Shown: positions 1 through 10,800 of the stretch, in pieces
Position numbering within the stretch: position 1 is the first letter of the stretch
Layout: every line of letters begins with the position of its first letter
Source of the DNA: Clostridium sp. D33t1_170424_F3
GTDB lineage: Bacteria; Bacillota; Clostridia; Oscillospirales; Acutalibacteraceae
DNA: 64,000 nt
Direction of reading: 5' to 3'
NCBI RefSeq assembly: GCF_015667585.1
Contig: NZ_JADPEG010000003.1
Span: 62,001 to 126,000 of the forward strand
The notes under the pieces: model-generated
What the model saw: the letters and a program-made list of their open reading frames with translations, nothing else
Told to the model about the DNA's origin: nothing
Database searches by the model: none
Made by a program: the position numbers and the translations under genes

Positions 1-701
1 CGGCGTTCGGCAACTGCGTCGCGGCGGAAGCGCTGGTGCTGGGCGGCTTTGCGGCGCTGGTTGTGGCGTTCCTGCTGTTTGTCCCGCGCCGTGTGGTGAA
101 GTTCCGCGACTTTATGGCGGGCATCACCATGGGCGTGAAGTCCATGGTTCCGGCGTTTATCATCCTGACCCTGGCGTGGACCATCAGCGGCGTGTGCCGC
201 GACCTGCTCATGACCGGCGAGTTTGTCAAGGACATGGTGGCGGGCAGCGCCCTGCCGGCGTCCCTGCTGCCGGCGATTATCTTCGCCGTGGCGGCGTTCC
301 TGAGCTTCTCCATGGGCACCGCGTGGGGCACCTTTGGCATCCTGATCCCGATCGTCGTCCCCACCTGCGTGGCGATCGCGCCGGAGCTTCTGGTGGTGGC
401 GCTCTCCGCAACGCTGGCGGGCAGCGTGTTCGGCGACCACTGCTCCCCGATTTCGGATACCACGATCCTGTCCTCTACGGGCGCGGGCTGCAACCACATC
501 CAGCATGTGTCCACGCAGCTCCCCTATTGCATCACCGTGGCGTGCTGCTGCTTTATCGGCTATCTGGTGGCCGGATTAAGCGGCGCGAACGTCTGGCTGA
601 CGCTCGGCAGCGGCGTGATCGTCCTGGTGGGCGCGCTGGTTGTCCTCCATCGCCTGAGCATGAGAAAAGCGAAAGCGTCAGAGGCGGCGGACGCCTCCTG
701 A
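1..701 (+). CDS. Na+/H+ antiporter, NhaC-like, C-terminal part (5' truncated by window edge)
   Basis: This is the C-terminal 230 or so residues of an integral membrane ion antiporter. The frame is already open at base 3 and the gene begins outside the window. About five hydrophobic segments are visible. The block GSVFGDHCSPISDTTILSS is a hallmark of the NhaC family, which exchanges Na+ for H+ (some members take malate or lactate) across the cytoplasmic membrane. The protein ends in a short charged tail (MRKAKASEAADAS) and a strong terminator follows. The family is clear; the substrate cannot be told from this fragment. Confidence 0.88.
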   Translation, partial: AFGNCVAAEALVLGGFAALVVAFLLFVPRRVVKFRDFMAGITMGVKSMVPAFIILTLAWTISGVCRDLLMTGEFVKDMVAGSALPASLLPAIIFAVAAFLSFSMGTAWGTFGILIPIVVPTCVAIAPELLVVALSATLAGSVFGDHCSPISDTTILSSTGAGCNHIQHVSTQLPYCITVACCCFIGYLVAGLSGANVWLTLGSGVIVLVGALVVLHRLSMRKAKASEAADAS

Positions 702-730
702 TTCTGCGGATTTGAAAACCTGCGATATAA

Positions 731-770
731 AAAACGGCGGCCTCCGTGGAATTTCCACGGAGGCCGTTTT
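731..770. terminator. Intrinsic terminator after the antiporter
   Basis: GGCCTCCGTGGA and TCCACGGAGGCC form a 12-bp stem with a short loop, flanked by A-run and T-run. It can serve the antiporter gene and block read-through into tag. Confidence 0.85.
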
Positions 771-822
771 CATAGCTCCGAAGCGGCTGCGAGTGCCGTT
801 TCACTGTCAATTTTCGGTATCC

Positions 823-852
823 TTGACCTGCGCATGTCAAATCAGATATGGT
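823..852 (+). promoter_or_regulatory. Sigma-A-type promoter of tag
   Basis: TTGACC (823-828) and TATGGT (847-852) are separated by 18 bp. The predicted transcript start near 859 supports the ATG at 891 over an in-frame ATG at 834, which would lie on the promoter. Confidence 0.5.
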
Positions 853-890
853 ATGATATAAAAAATGACGGATGGGAAAGGAGTGGCAGT

Positions 891-1478
891 ATGTGTGAAA
901 AAACAAGGTGCGACTGGGTGGGGGATCTCCCCATATACGTGGAGTATCATGACAACGAGTGGGGACGGCCTGTGCACGACGACCAAAGGCTATTTGAAAT
1001 GCTGATTTTGGAAGGGATGCAGGCCGGGCTGAACTGGATCACCGTGCTCAAAAAAAGAGAGGCGTTCCGGGAAGCCTTTGATGGATTTGATCCGGACAAA
1101 GTTGCGCGTTACGGGGAAGAAAAAATACAGGCGCTGCTGGAAAACAAAGGGATTATCCGGAACCGCCTGAAAGTGAACGCCGCGGTGACGAATGCCAGAG
1201 CGTTTCTGAAAATACAGGAGACATATGGGAGCTTTGATGCGTTCATATGGGCATATGTGGATGGTACGCTGATTCAGAATCATTGGGAAACGATGGAGGA
1301 CATCCCGGCCACGACGCCGCTTTCGGATCAAATCAGCAGAGATCTGAAAAAGAGGGGATTTAAATTTGTCGGGTCGACAATCGTCTACGCGTTCATGCAG
1401 GCGACGGGCATGGTGAACGACCATGTGAAAGGCTGCTTTCTCTATCAGGAAGAGCAGGCGCAGTCATGCGTCCGTTGA
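891..1478 (+). CDS. tag: DNA-3-methyladenine glycosylase I
   Basis: Tag excises 3-methyladenine from alkylated DNA to start base-excision repair. The 195-residue protein matches the family from end to end: CDW near the N-terminus, YHDNEWG, LEGMQAGLNWITVLKKR (with the conserved Glu and Trp of the base pocket), KKRGFKFVGSTIVYAFMQA and the C-terminal NDHVKGC. The Cys near the N-terminus, YHDNEW His, and the His and Cys of HVKGC are the zinc-site residues known in E. coli Tag. The start at 891 has a GAAAGGAG ribosome site and matches family length; an upstream in-frame ATG would add 19 unrelated residues. Confidence 0.95.
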   Translation: MCEKTRCDWVGDLPIYVEYHDNEWGRPVHDDQRLFEMLILEGMQAGLNWITVLKKREAFREAFDGFDPDKVARYGEEKIQALLENKGIIRNRLKVNAAVTNARAFLKIQETYGSFDAFIWAYVDGTLIQNHWETMEDIPATTPLSDQISRDLKKRGFKFVGSTIVYAFMQATGMVNDHVKGCFLYQEEQAQSCVR

Positions 1479-1600
1479 TGCGCAGGGAAAACAGGAGGCC
1501 GGCGGACAACCAGGCACACAAGCTGCGGCGCGGGCCGCCCTGTCCCACTGCTTTTATCGGGTGCGCCGCAACGTCCAGCCTGCGTCTTATTGTATCCATG

Positions 1601-1636
1601 AAAAAGGGCCGCCCGCATTGCGGGCGGCCCTTTTCT
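1601..1636. terminator. Bidirectional terminator between tag and the GGDEF-EAL gene
   Basis: AAAAGGGCCGCCCGCA and its complement flank a 3-nt loop, with A-run and T-run on the two sides. The two genes are convergent and both can end here. Confidence 0.9.
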
Positions 1637-1640
1637 GGCG

Positions 1641-4343
1641 TTAAGATTCATTTAAAAGCGGCTTGGACAGATACTTTTCCTCGTATTCTTCCATGGAAAT
1701 CGGCTTGCTGAACAGGAAGCCCTGCAGCAGCTCCACACCGCACTTACAAAGTTCGCACATCTGCTCTTCCGTTTCGATCCCCTCGGCGACCAGCCGGATT
1801 CCTTTTTCATGGCAAAGCTCCACAATGGAGGAGATGGCGCCCGCATTTTGCAGCACGTCTACGATCATCGCCTTGTTCAGCTTCAGAACGTCAAATTCCG
1901 CGGAGCTGAGGAAACGGACCCCGTCGGTGCTTGTGGCGAAGTCGGCCAGGGCGACGATAAACCCGGCCCGCCGCAGCTCATGGATCAGGGCGGGCAGGTC
2001 GTATTCTTCGGATTCCAGAACCATCTCTGTGATTTCTACTTCCAAAAACCTGGGCGCGACCTCGTATTTTTCACAGATGGCACAGATTTGCCTGACAAAG
2101 GAGGGCTGGGCCAACGAGTGTTGGGAAAAATTGATGGAGACGGGATAGACCTCTTTCCCCGTATCCAGCCACCGTTTGATCCGGGAACAGACCGATTCAA
2201 ATACGAAAAAATCGATCTGGCTGATCGTCTCCGCTTCCTCCAGCAGGGGAAGAAAGCTGCCGGGCAGGATCGGAACGCCCGCTTCGGAATAATAGCGGAT
2301 CAGCGCCTCGGCCCCCATGGCCGTGCGGTCAACGGAGGAGACCTTGGGCTGCATATACACGGCAAACCGGTTTTTGTTAATCTCCGATTCCAGAATGTTG
2401 GGGTTGGACAGCTCCAGCAGATCGTCGCTTTGATGCCGGTAACGCTTGGAAGTTGGATTTTTCCGGTAAAACCGTTTTTTATCCTCATACATGCGCGCGT
2501 CGGCCTGCGAGGTGGTTTCATCCATGTCCTGAAGCGCCGCGCACCACTGGCTGCCGATGGCCGCGCAGCAGTCGCTGCCCTCCTGGAACCGCTGTTTCAG
2601 CTTCTGCACCTGCCCGTTAAACCGTTGTTCCCCGATGTGCCGGCAGACAGCGACGAATTCATCGCCGCCGATCCGGTAAAGGTCCGCGTTACAGAATACC
2701 TCCTTAAGCCGCCGGGCCGCTTCCATCAGCAGCTTGTCTCCGTAGGCGTGCCCCCGTTTATCGTTCATATCCTTGAGGCCGTTGACGTCGAGATAGACGA
2801 CGCCCACCGGGATATGGGAGTTTTGCAGCGCGTCCGAATCCTTCATAAAGCGGTTGCGGTTATAGAAGGAGGTGAGCGTATCATGGAAGCTGAGGCGGGA
2901 GAGCTGTTCTTCATCCTCGGCGCGTTTAATGGAGAGCATCAGGAAATAGCACAGGGTCTGCAGCATGGTGCTGATATAGGTCAGCCGCTCCCGCGGCGGA
3001 TTGTCAACGCCCAGGCAGCCGCAGAAGACGCCGTCGCATTCCATGGGGGCCGCCACCAGGCTGTGGATATTCTGGCTGTGCAGAATCTCGTATTCCTCCG
3101 GGGAAGACTCCTTGAGCTGTTCCAGATCCGGAATCAGGACGCATTCCCGCCGGTTGAACCGGGGCATCCAGCTGTCGAAGAAGGAAAGCGGCAGCGCCTG
3201 AAGATTGTCCCGCTGCGGCGTGATGCCCATCTTGCACCACTCAAAATCATTGTAGGCAAGGCCGTCGTGGACAAGGAAAATATAGCTCCGCTCCGCGTCC
3301 AGGAATTGGCCCAGGCTCTCCAGAATTTTGGGGATCGTTTCAGCCGGCCTGTGTCCCTGGTACAGCGTGCGCACGCAGTCCATGATCAGGGCTTCCATTT
3401 TCAGGGTATACCGCAGGCTCTGCTTTTCTGTTTCCGCTTCTGTAATATCAAAGGCGATTTCAAGCCGCGCGGGCCGGCCTTCCCACAGGATTTCCCGGTC
3501 CTTCAGCACATAGTGGCGGCCTGTGACGGGATTGGTATCCTCCCACGTATAGGTGTCGCCGTCGGGAGATACATGCGATTTGCAGGTTTCGCAGGGCGTG
3601 TCCCGCCCTCTCAGCACCTGATAGCACTTTTTGCCCTTGTAGGAATCCAGCGCAAAGTTCCGCAGGCCCGCTTCATTGAAAAACAGCAGGTCGTGGGTTT
3701 CCAGATCCGCCACATACATCAGTTCCGACAGTTCGTCCAGAGGGGCGCGGAGCGCGGCGGACATCTTTTCCAGCGTTTCTTTTTCTCTCTGGCCGTCCGC
3801 GGCGACGGCCTCCGCCTGCCTGCGGTTCCGGTGGCCTCTGTATGTATGGGCGGCGAATAAACAGGTACCGGCGGCGATCAGGCCGAAGAGCGCGTAAAAC
3901 AGCATTGCGCTTTGGTTCGCCTGCTTCTCTGTGTATGCCTCCGCCAGAGAGGCGGCCCGGTCGGCGTCCTGGAAGAAGGCTTCGCTCAAGCGGTAGAGCG
4001 TCTCCGGTTCGCCGCCCTGCCGCACATGCAGGATCTCATTTTTGAGCGACTGCCAGTTCTCGTTCAGCGTTCCCATCGCGCTTTGATAGTCCGGATCAAG
4101 GCTGTTTTCCCCGCCTCCGGCCGTCAGCTCGTCGATCATCCGGTCCAGACGGCCGATCAGAGCGTCGTTCGGCTCTCCGTACAGCTCCTCCTTGACCAGC
4201 AGCTGGGACGCCCCGCGCACCATGCCGGTGCGGTTGAGGACCCGGGCGCTGCTGTGGAGATTGCGTACGGATAACAGGGACCAGACACCCGATAACAGCA
4301 GTACTGCCAATAATAAGAGAACGGGTAGCATTTTCTTTTTCAT
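1641..4343 (-). CDS. Membrane GAF-GGDEF-EAL cyclic-di-GMP signalling protein with a degenerate EAL site
   Basis: A 900-residue sensor for c-di-GMP turnover. Two membrane segments (about 5-24 and 147-166) bracket an external region of about 120 residues. A PAS-like stretch (about 203-300, with a CETC pair at 251-254) and a GAF-like segment (about 320-475) follow, then GGDEF (about 490-625) and EAL (about 650-895). The cyclase motif is intact (GGDEF at 559-563), but the upstream inhibitory RxxD is absent (CNAD at 551-554). In the EAL domain, EALIR (679-683), EITE (770-773), AEGIET and QGF are kept, but the metal-binding DDFG is ADFA (800-803) and the usual KID is KLN. Diguanylate cyclase activity is therefore likely; phosphodiesterase activity is doubtful and the EAL may only bind nucleotide. 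Confidence 0.88.
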   Translation of the reverse strand: MKKKMLPVLLLLAVLLLSGVWSLLSVRNLHSSARVLNRTGMVRGASQLLVKEELYGEPNDALIGRLDRMIDELTAGGGENSLDPDYQSAMGTLNENWQSLKNEILHVRQGGEPETLYRLSEAFFQDADRAASLAEAYTEKQANQSAMLFYALFGLIAAGTCLFAAHTYRGHRNRRQAEAVAADGQREKETLEKMSAALRAPLDELSELMYVADLETHDLLFFNEAGLRNFALDSYKGKKCYQVLRGRDTPCETCKSHVSPDGDTYTWEDTNPVTGRHYVLKDREILWEGRPARLEIAFDITEAETEKQSLRYTLKMEALIMDCVRTLYQGHRPAETIPKILESLGQFLDAERSYIFLVHDGLAYNDFEWCKMGITPQRDNLQALPLSFFDSWMPRFNRRECVLIPDLEQLKESSPEEYEILHSQNIHSLVAAPMECDGVFCGCLGVDNPPRERLTYISTMLQTLCYFLMLSIKRAEDEEQLSRLSFHDTLTSFYNRNRFMKDSDALQNSHIPVGVVYLDVNGLKDMNDKRGHAYGDKLLMEAARRLKEVFCNADLYRIGGDEFVAVCRHIGEQRFNGQVQKLKQRFQEGSDCCAAIGSQWCAALQDMDETTSQADARMYEDKKRFYRKNPTSKRYRHQSDDLLELSNPNILESEINKNRFAVYMQPKVSSVDRTAMGAEALIRYYSEAGVPILPGSFLPLLEEAETISQIDFFVFESVCSRIKRWLDTGKEVYPVSINFSQHSLAQPSFVRQICAICEKYEVAPRFLEVEITEMVLESEEYDLPALIHELRRAGFIVALADFATSTDGVRFLSSAEFDVLKLNKAMIVDVLQNAGAISSIVELCHEKGIRLVAEGIETEEQMCELCKCGVELLQGFLFSKPISMEEYEEKYLSKPLLNES

Positions 4344-4474
4344 AATGTACGATCATTCCTATCATCTTTTTGGGAAAAGCAGGGGGACGGGAGTTCTGTG
4401 TTCCCTTCCGCGCCTTACCGGATGCCGCCGAACAAGGGTTGTGCCGCCGGATATCCGCCGGCAGCGTTTCAATT

Positions 4475-4503
4475 ATTATACCGTTCCCGCATACTGATTG
4501 CAA
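4475..4503 (-). promoter_or_regulatory. Sigma-A promoter of the GGDEF-EAL gene
   Basis: On the minus strand TTGCAA and TATAAT are separated by exactly 17 bp. The predicted leader to the start at 4343 is about 125 nt. Apart from this and a terminator, the 4344-4705 gap shows nothing. Confidence 0.65.
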
Positions 4504-4641
4504 TTCAAATGTGACAGATTGAGCCATTCTTCCACAGATTCAGTATAAATTTACCAATATAAAAATGCTGCGGTTACCGCCGTGCGGATGAAATGACCCG
4601 CGTTTTTCCATGCGGAAACGGGCCGCCGGGCGCTGGAACAG

Positions 4642-4687
4642 AAAAAGCGGAGCAGGTACGCACTCTGGCGCGCCTGCTCCGTCTTTT
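4642..4687. terminator. Terminator downstream of the acetyltransferase
   Basis: GGAGCAGG and CCTGCTCC pair around a 16-nt loop with A-run and T-run at the two ends. It lies just past the acetyltransferase stop. Confidence 0.7.
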
Positions 4688-4705
4688 TGCAGGGTTGATA
4701 CGGGA

Positions 4706-5335
4706 TTACGGAACCAGCTTTTCCACTTCCCCGTTCATGATTGCGGGCAGAAAGCGCTGGATCTGTTCAAAGGGCCAGTCCCACCATTTGAGCTGCCGCA
4801 GGCGCTGGACCGTCGCCTCGTCAAACCGTTTCCGGATCGGCTTGGCCGGGATCCCGCCGACGATGGTATACGGCGGCACGTCCTTTGTGACCACGGCCCG
4901 CGTCCCGATGATGGCGCCGTCGCCGATCCGGACGCCGGACAGGATCACGGCCTCGTACCCGATCCACACGTCGTTTCCGATCACGATGTCGCCCTTGTTG
5001 TCCCACGCGGACGCGACGTCCTTTTGCTCCAGCCCCCATTCCTCAAAAAAGATGGGGAACGGGAAGGTGGACAGGGACTTTTGCGCGTGATTGGCGCTGG
5101 TGAACAGGAACTTTGCGCCGCAGGCGATCGAGCAGAACTTGCCGATCACCAGACGGTCGCCGTTGACGGGATAGTGGTACAGGACGTTGTTTTTCTCAAA
5201 CTGTGTGGGGTCGGAAACAAAATCGTTATAAAAGGTGTACTCCCCCACAAGGATATTGGGGTTGGTAATCACCGGTTTTAAATAGACCGTCGCCGGATCG
5301 CCGGTGCGCGGGTATCTTTTTTCTGGAACAGCCAT
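4706..5335 (-). CDS. CatB/Vat-type hexapeptide-repeat acetyltransferase
   Basis: A 209-residue left-handed beta-helix acyltransferase of the xenobiotic acetyltransferase group (chloramphenicol and streptogramin A acetyltransferases). Visible features are the N-terminal [10 protein letters not shown], the loop KFLFTSANH carrying the catalytic His, hexapeptide turns [20 protein letters not shown] and [22 protein letters not shown], and the C-terminal WWDWP typical of the CatB/Vat branch. The ATG at 5335 follows an AGGAGG site at proper distance. Family members acetylate antibiotics, but many chromosomal relatives have unknown substrates, so resistance is only a possibility. Confidence 0.88.
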   Translation of the reverse strand: MAVPEKRYPRTGDPATVYLKPVITNPNILVGEYTFYNDFVSDPTQFEKNNVLYHYPVNGDRLVIGKFCSIACGAKFLFTSANHAQKSLSTFPFPIFFEEWGLEQKDVASAWDNKGDIVIGNDVWIGYEAVILSGVRIGDGAIIGTRAVVTKDVPPYTIVGGIPAKPIRKRFDEATVQRLRQLKWWDWPFEQIQRFLPAIMNGEVEKLVP

Positions 5336-5453
5336 GGAAATACCTCCTGAAATTTTTTGGATCAAACGGCTATTCCAGTAACTGCAATGCAGCGTTTCAC
5401 CTCACCACTCCCTTTAAAAGGCATATTGACTTTTTCAGTATAACGCGAACGCG

Positions 5454-5492
5454 CAAAAAAAGCCACTCCATTTTCTGGAGCGGCTTTTTTAT
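5454..5492 (-). terminator. Terminator of the first collagen-like gene
   Basis: On the minus strand AAGCCGCTCCA pairs with TGGAGTGGCTT around a 5-nt loop and is followed by a T-run. It lies 24 bp beyond the stop. Confidence 0.85.
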
Positions 5493-5515
5493 TGGATACG
5501 TGTTTGTAAAAGCGG

Positions 5516-6784
<1,269 letters not shown>

Positions 6785-6825
6785 TGCAAAACCTCCCTGT
6801 CAAACGATATAACTGTCCTTATTAT

Positions 6826-6852
6826 CAAAATATGTGGATTCGGAGATATGGT
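6826..6852 (-). promoter_or_regulatory. Possible sporulation (sigma-K/E-like) promoter of the collagen-like gene
   Basis: On the minus strand CATATTTTG is preceded by AC at a 16-bp distance, which approximates the mother-cell pattern AC-N16-CATAnnnTA. The second collagen-like gene has the matching CATATTCTGATA at 16353-16361, and both are followed by a similar run to the ribosome site. Confidence 0.4.
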
Positions 6853-7785
6853 TACAGAAAAAGAGCCGCGCCGGTGCGAAAATGAGAAAGGGAATGTGCG
6901 GAAACCCTCTTTAGCCGCCGGAGGAAAAAGGGTTGAATCGGAAATATTACTTATGGGTCCACAAAGCATGGAGGCCTGTATCCGGCGGATTTCATGGAGG
7001 CTATTCCCCGTAAAGGGACCGCATATTTTCTTCGTTAATTCCATTTTTTCTAATTGGACGTCCTGCATGTTATAAAATCGGAAACTCTGGATAAAAAATC
7101 GGGTATCTTTTCTAAAAGTTACCTGCTATAATTATTTTAACAATCCAACATAAATCAGAAGATAATTATAGTTTTTTCAATAATTATTTACAATTACTTT
7201 AGTTTTTTCAATAATTATTTACAATTACTTAATTTAAATTGTTTGCTTCTAAGGAAATGGGTTATGCGCCTGTCAAGTTTGCTGCGGAGAAAATTCCTCG
7301 CTTACAAATGACTTGTTATAGAACCAATCGAATATTAATGCGGCGTTCTTTCCGATGTGGCAGTATCGCAGCCACTTGGAGAAAAAACAAAATTCACCCG
7401 GAGGGGCCATGGCGTTTTGCCGTTTGGTCCCCTGGATGGAACGACGGGCGGAGAAAATAGAGATGGCTTCCTCCGCCTGTATCCACAGGGCGTTTCATAC
7501 CGGCTATTCATTTTCCTCCTTCACCTGGTACATCTCAAAACCATACGGTTTTTTCCTGCTCCTTTTGTTTTTCTTTACATGACATCTATTCAACTGTACT
7601 TGTTACAGCTTTGTTCGTTCAGAGGGACCCTGATCCATTTTTGACTGTTAGGTTGGGTGTATAGCCTTCCATTCAACCGCTGTTTGGAAGGCTGCTTCCC
7701 GTTGTGGGGCGTGGTAAGAATTAAGTGTGATCCCATGAAGAAGTCCAGGGATTTTACCAGGGGATTGCCATAATTTATATTACTA
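6853..7785. other. Long AT-rich intergenic region upstream of the giant enzyme
   Basis: No convincing gene is seen here. Small open frames lack ribosome sites and family resemblance. The region holds a perfect 31-bp tandem repeat (7169-7230). Near the gene there is an 8-bp hairpin, AGCCTTCC with GGAAGGCT (7663-7670 and 7685-7692), that could lie in the leader. No riboswitch class is recognised. Confidence 0.5.
7169..7230. repeat. Perfect 31-bp tandem direct repeat
   Basis: Two identical units, 7169-7199 and 7200-7230, abut with no spacer. Each contains AATAATTATT, a short AT-rich near-palindrome. The repeat sits about 570 bp upstream of the giant enzyme gene and could be iterated binding sites. 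Confidence 0.8.
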
Positions 7786-7803
7786 ATAGGAGGAAAAAAT
7801 CAG

Positions 7804-10800
7804 ATGAAACGCAAAAGCACAAGTTTCAAGCGATGGCTCAGCATCCTGCTATCCGCGGCGATGTTGAGCAGCCCGGTGACCGCACTGGCCGCAACGCCGG
7901 CAGTAGATTGGACTTCAACGCCCAAGATTACTGCGGTCGGCGACCTGGAACGCGTGGAAGTGGACAATGGTACGCCGGTCGACGACGTGTTGGAGCTGCT
8001 TCCCAAGGAGGTAGACGTTACCCTTGAGGGGACCGTCGAGGACGGGACGGAAAGCGTCGTTCTGTTCAAGGATGACTTTTCAGACCCCGACGCAAGCGCC
8101 GCCAATTGGAAGGTGTACGGCGACAATGTAGTCACCTTTGAAGACGGCAAAATGAAGGTCGGCAACAGCGGCAATATCAAAATTGCGGTTGAGACCGAGG
8201 GAAGCGCGGATTGGACCGACTATGTAGTCGAGGCCAGGCTTCGCTCCGACAGCGACAGTACTACCCAGAACTACGGCGTAAGCGTCCACAGCTCTGAATT
8301 TCAGCAGAGCGGCGGCGATAGCTACAAGGGCTACTATGTGGGGATCGGCGGCCGCCAGGGAACGGTCGGCATGGTGCTCGGCTGGTCAAAGCCGGACTGG
8401 AACCAGATCGGCAAAAAAGCGATGGACTACCAGTTTGGCAGGGAGCACGACCTCAAAGTGATGGTGTCCGGAAACTCCATCAAGTCCTATCTGGACGGCG
8501 CTTTGGGCTACGAGTACACCTTCAGCCAGGATGTCGCAAAGGACTTGACAAAGGGCACCGCGGGCCTGCGCGCCTACCTGATCCCCTTTGAAGTCTCCGA
8601 CTTCCTCGTGCGGACGCTGAGCAGCGAGGAAAAGGCGCTCTTCGGCATCGAGGCCGACCCGTCGGAGCCGGTCGCTGCGCCGGGCAAAGCGGCGGTCAGC
8701 AAGTGGGAATGCGCCGGTTATGACGGGGATACCGCCGGAACCTACACATTTGAGGGCACGCTGGCGGATTCCGCGGACTATTTGAATCCGGAGAGCCTTA
8801 AGGCGGCGGCCAGGGTCGTTGTAAAAGAGCCTGCCGGCGGCGAGGACGCGCCCAGGGTCATCAGCGCGGAAACGTTCGACGACGTGCGCATCTCCTATGG
8901 CTCCACCATAGACGAGGCGCGGGCCAAGCTTCCGGGAAAGGCGAGCGTTCTGCTGGCGTCTTCCGCAGCGGGAGAGACCTCGGAGGTCCTGTTTGAGGAC
9001 GATTTCTCCGACCCGGACAAGAGCCGGGAGAGCTGGGACGTCTTCGGCAGCGGGATCACCTACCAGGACAACCGGATGAAATTCGGCACCAGCACCAATT
9101 TGAAAGCCGCGGCAGGCGACGAGGCCTGGCGCAACTATGTGGTGGAGACCACCGTTTCCATGGGGACAGACAATCCCTATAACAACTGCGGCTTTATGCT
9201 GCGCGCCACGAAGATTGAGGATACCGGAACCGATAAGTATCATGGATATTTCGCGGGCGTGGGCACCAACTCCACAGCGGGCAAGGACGTGCTGGTCATC
9301 GGCTATGCCGACGGCGCCTGGCACTACTCCGCCGCGTATAAGATCGAGGGCGGATTCCAGGCCAACACAGACTACCACCTGAAGGCGGTTCTGTTTGAGG
9401 ATACCATCTCGATCTTCCTGGACGGCAAGCTGATGCACCAGTTTACCGATACCAGATTCCCCAACGGGCGCACCGGGCTCCGGTCCTACTCTCAGGCGTT
9501 CGATTCCAGCGCCTTCAAAGTGCGCACGGTTTCCAGACAGGATTTGATCGACTGCGGCATCAGCGCCAACACCGAATCGGTCGCACAGATCAGCGAATGG
9601 AATTGTGAAACGTACGACGGCAAAACGGCGGGCCGGTACACCTTCAAGGGGACCCTGGCGCCGTCAAAAGAATACAGCAACCCCGGCAACGTACAGGCGG
9701 AAGCCACGGTCGTCGTGCGCGAGGCGTACATCGCGGGCGATAACGCCACGGCGGTTCCCTTTGACCAGGTGAACATCACGGACGAGTTCTGGCGCGCGCG
9801 CCAGAAGGCGTTCATCTGCCAGGTGATCCCCAACGGCATCACCAACGTGGAAAAATCCTCGGGCGGCATCCCCGGCATCCGAAAGGCCGGCCAGGTCAAC
9901 CGCGGCGAGCTGGAGCCCGCCGTCAGCCAGTGGTCGGGCGCGTATTATACCGACTCCGACGTACATAAGGTGGTCGAGTCGATGGCCTACGCCCTGCAGA
10001 TCGACCCGATGGGCGACGCGGAGACGATCGCCGGACAGGAGAGGATCAAGGAAAAGCTGGAGGAATGGATTCCGGTTTATCAGGCGGCTCAGGAGGACAG
10101 CGGCTACTTTGACTCCTACTTTACCGTCACCGGCAAAGAACATTTCTGGGATTTCAGCTACCATGAGCTCTACTGCATGGGCCACTTCTATGAGGCGGCG
10201 GTGGCGCATTACCGCGCGACCGGAGACACCCGCCTGTTCGATATGGCGGTCAAAAACGCCGACTACCTGACCACCCTGTTTGGCCCCGGCCTTTGGCGGG
10301 CCGCTCCCGGCCATCAGGAGATCGAGCTTGCGCTGGTCAAGCTTGCCAACCTCTGCAACGAGATCGGCGAGAAGGACGGCGTGAACTACAAAAAGAAGGC
10401 GGACAGCTACGTTGACCTGTGCAAATTCTTCCTGGATATGCGCGGCGATACGTCGAACCGCCACGGCGTCTGTTCCAACAACGGAAGCGCGAGAATCCAG
10501 GACCACTTGCCCGTAGTGGAACAATTTGTCGCGCGCGGCCACTGTGTGCGCGCCCAGTATATGTATGCCGGCATGGCGGACTACGCCCTGTATGAGGGCG
10601 ACGGCGTGTACGACGAAGCGCTCCAGGCGCTGTGGAACGACGTCGCCAACGGCAAGCAGTACGTCACCGGCGGCGTGGGAGCTTCCGCCTCTGTGGAAGG
10701 CTTCAACAGCACCTCCTTCAGCCTGCCGCTGCCCGGCTACTGCGAGACCTGCGCGCAGATTGGCAACGCGATGTGGAACCAGCGGATGAACCTGCTGTAC

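Noticed and set aside
1809-3860. 683-codon open frame on the plus strand opposite the GGDEF-EAL gene
   Set aside because: It is antisense to a gene with intact domain motifs, lacks family features and reflects GC-rich codon structure.
7390-7500. Possible riboswitch (c-di-GMP-like phrases) in the gap before the giant gene
   Set aside because: I could not fit the conserved core of any riboswitch class to it.
7239-7644. Three overlapping plus-strand frames in the AT-rich gap before the giant gene
   Set aside because: No ribosome sites, no family resemblance, overlapping each other.
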